Below, one piece after another: positions 63,129-64,000 of a DNA stretch of 64,000 bases. Position 1 is the first letter of the stretch. Each line of letters begins with the position of its first letter. A model generated the notes under the pieces. It had not been told where the DNA came from. It was given only the letters and a program-made list of their open reading frames with translations, and did no database searches. The DNA is from Candidatus Rhodoblastus alkanivorans (GTDB lineage Bacteria; Pseudomonadota; Alphaproteobacteria; Rhizobiales; Beijerinckiaceae): contig NZ_JAIVFP010000001.1 in NCBI RefSeq assembly GCF_022760755.1, positions 3,142,001-3,206,000 of the forward strand. The letters run 5' to 3'. A program made the position numbers and the translations under genes.

Positions 63129-64000
63129 ATGAAATTTCTTTCACGCGCGGCGTTCTTCGCCGCCGCGGCGCTTCTGGTCGCCGGCGCATCCGCCGGGGCG
63201 CGGGCGGAAAATGTGAAGCTGCGTCCTGATTTCGCTCCGCCGTGGCAGGGCGGCGCCAATAATGACGTCGCTCCGGCCCAGCGCGGCCTCGACTTCACCG
63301 AGCCGGACGCCGACAATCTCGCGGATTTTCACGGCTCGCCGCAGGATCCGAAACTGACCCTGTACTTCGGCGGCAATTATTTTTTCGCCACCGCAGAACT
63401 GGTTGACACTTTCGAGAAGCAGCATCCCGAGTTCAAGGGCCGCATCTATTGGGAGACGATCCCGCCGGGCCTGCTCGCCCAGCAGATCAAGGCGGGCGGA
63501 ACGATCACGGTCGGCAATATGACCTGGACCGCGCAGGCGGACGTCTATTTCGCCGGACTCAGAAGGATCAAGCAATCCATCGACGAGGGCATAGTCGAAG
63601 CGCCGGCCGTTCCCTATGTCACCAATACGCTGACGATCATGGTTCCCAAGGGCAATCCCGCCCACGTGACCAGTCTGTCGGATCTCGGCAAGCCGAGCAT
63701 CAAGCTCGTCATGCCCAACCCGGCCTATGAGGGCATCGGACGCCAGATCAAGGCGGCGCTCGGCAAGGCGGGCGGCGAGGCTCTGGTCAAGGCCGTTTAC
63801 GAGACCAAGGTCGCCGACGGCTCGACGATTCTCACCCACATCCACCATCGCCAGACCCCGCTTTATCTCATGCAGGGCCGTGCGCAGGCGGGCGTCACCT
63901 GGCAATCCGAAGCGATCTTCCAGGAGAAGGCCGGCCACCCGATCGAGAACGTCGATATTCCCGACGCCCATAATGCGACGGCGATCTACGCCGGCGCCGT
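63129..64000 (+). CDS. ModA-like periplasmic substrate-binding protein, 3' end cut by the window
   Basis: At least 290 residues. Signal peptide (FFAAAALLVAGASAGARA), then a two-lobe binding domain: LTLYFGGNYFFATAELVDTF, VGNMTWTAQADVY, VPYVTNTLTIMVPKGNP and VMPNPAYEGIGRQI. The pattern resembles molybdate/sulfate-type family 11 proteins, but the N-terminal half is unusual. Likely cotranscribed with the DsrE-fold gene. The ligand is unknown; the frame is intact to the window edge. Confidence 0.75.
   Translation, partial: MKFLSRAAFFAAAALLVAGASAGARAENVKLRPDFAPPWQGGANNDVAPAQRGLDFTEPDADNLADFHGSPQDPKLTLYFGGNYFFATAELVDTFEKQHPEFKGRIYWETIPPGLLAQQIKAGGTITVGNMTWTAQADVYFAGLRRIKQSIDEGIVEAPAVPYVTNTLTIMVPKGNPAHVTSLSDLGKPSIKLVMPNPAYEGIGRQIKAALGKAGGEALVKAVYETKVADGSTILTHIHHRQTPLYLMQGRAQAGVTWQSEAIFQEKAGHPIENVDIPDAHNATAIYAGA

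Overview
The window reads as a chromosomal segment of a GC-rich alphaproteobacterium, probably a Hyphomicrobiales (Rhizobiales) member. The signs are the partial division/cell-wall cluster (rsmH-ftsL-ftsI-murE-murF) next to rnpB and an AmiD-type amidase, an extensin-like protein, DUF2853 and psiF-type small proteins, and alphaproteobacterial intergenic palindromes. The genus cannot be fixed from the sequence alone; a Beijerinckiaceae-like purple or methylotrophic sulfur oxidiser is a guess. I see no phage, insertion sequence, integrase or CRISPR array. Almost all of the DNA is coding, with many 1-8 base overlaps between consecutive genes.

Layout. 1-6 kb: division and murein genes, all on the minus strand and running off the left edge inside murF; mraZ is not upstream of rsmH. 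6.1-6.5 kb: RNase P RNA with a recognisable promoter. 6.7-10.5 kb: small lipoprotein, amidase, DUF2853, HPP-CBS membrane protein, extensin-like protein. 10.6-16.3 kb: methionine operon (an ArsR-methyltransferase fusion regulator, metF, metH) with an inverted-repeat operator before the regulator. 16.4-24.6 kb: mobA-DUF2478, SGNH hydrolase, LysR/GST pair, PAQR protein, ettA. 24.8-32.7 kb: KAP-like NTPase, CBS-BON protein, a TetR-HlyD-ABC export operon with a near-perfect operator, and a CPA1 antiporter. 33-45.4 kb: large arylsulfatase, recG, NUDIX, Kef-type antiporter, then an RpfF-like (DSF synthase-type) crotonase followed by a membrane PAS-GGDEF-EAL protein.

46-59.5 kb: tRNA-Val(CAC), an NsrR-type Rrf2 regulator, a cysteine-less DsrC homologue, and a complete reverse dissimilatory sulfite reductase operon in the order dsrABEFHCMKLJOPN, read on the minus strand. 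This set should oxidise stored or protein-bound sulfane sulfur to sulfite: DsrEFH and DsrC relay the sulfur, DsrAB with DsrL oxidises it, the DsrMKJOP complex takes electrons, and DsrN matures the sirohaem. 59.6-64 kb, divergent from dsrA: an 11-codon leader ORF coupled to a TauD/TfdA-type dioxygenase, two tiny proteins, a YeiH/UPF0324 anion exporter, a Tat-exported DsrE-fold protein, and a ModA-like binding protein cut by the right edge. I read this as an uncharacterised accessory block tied to sulfite or organosulfur handling. It and the RpfF/c-di-GMP pair are the most interesting parts of the window.
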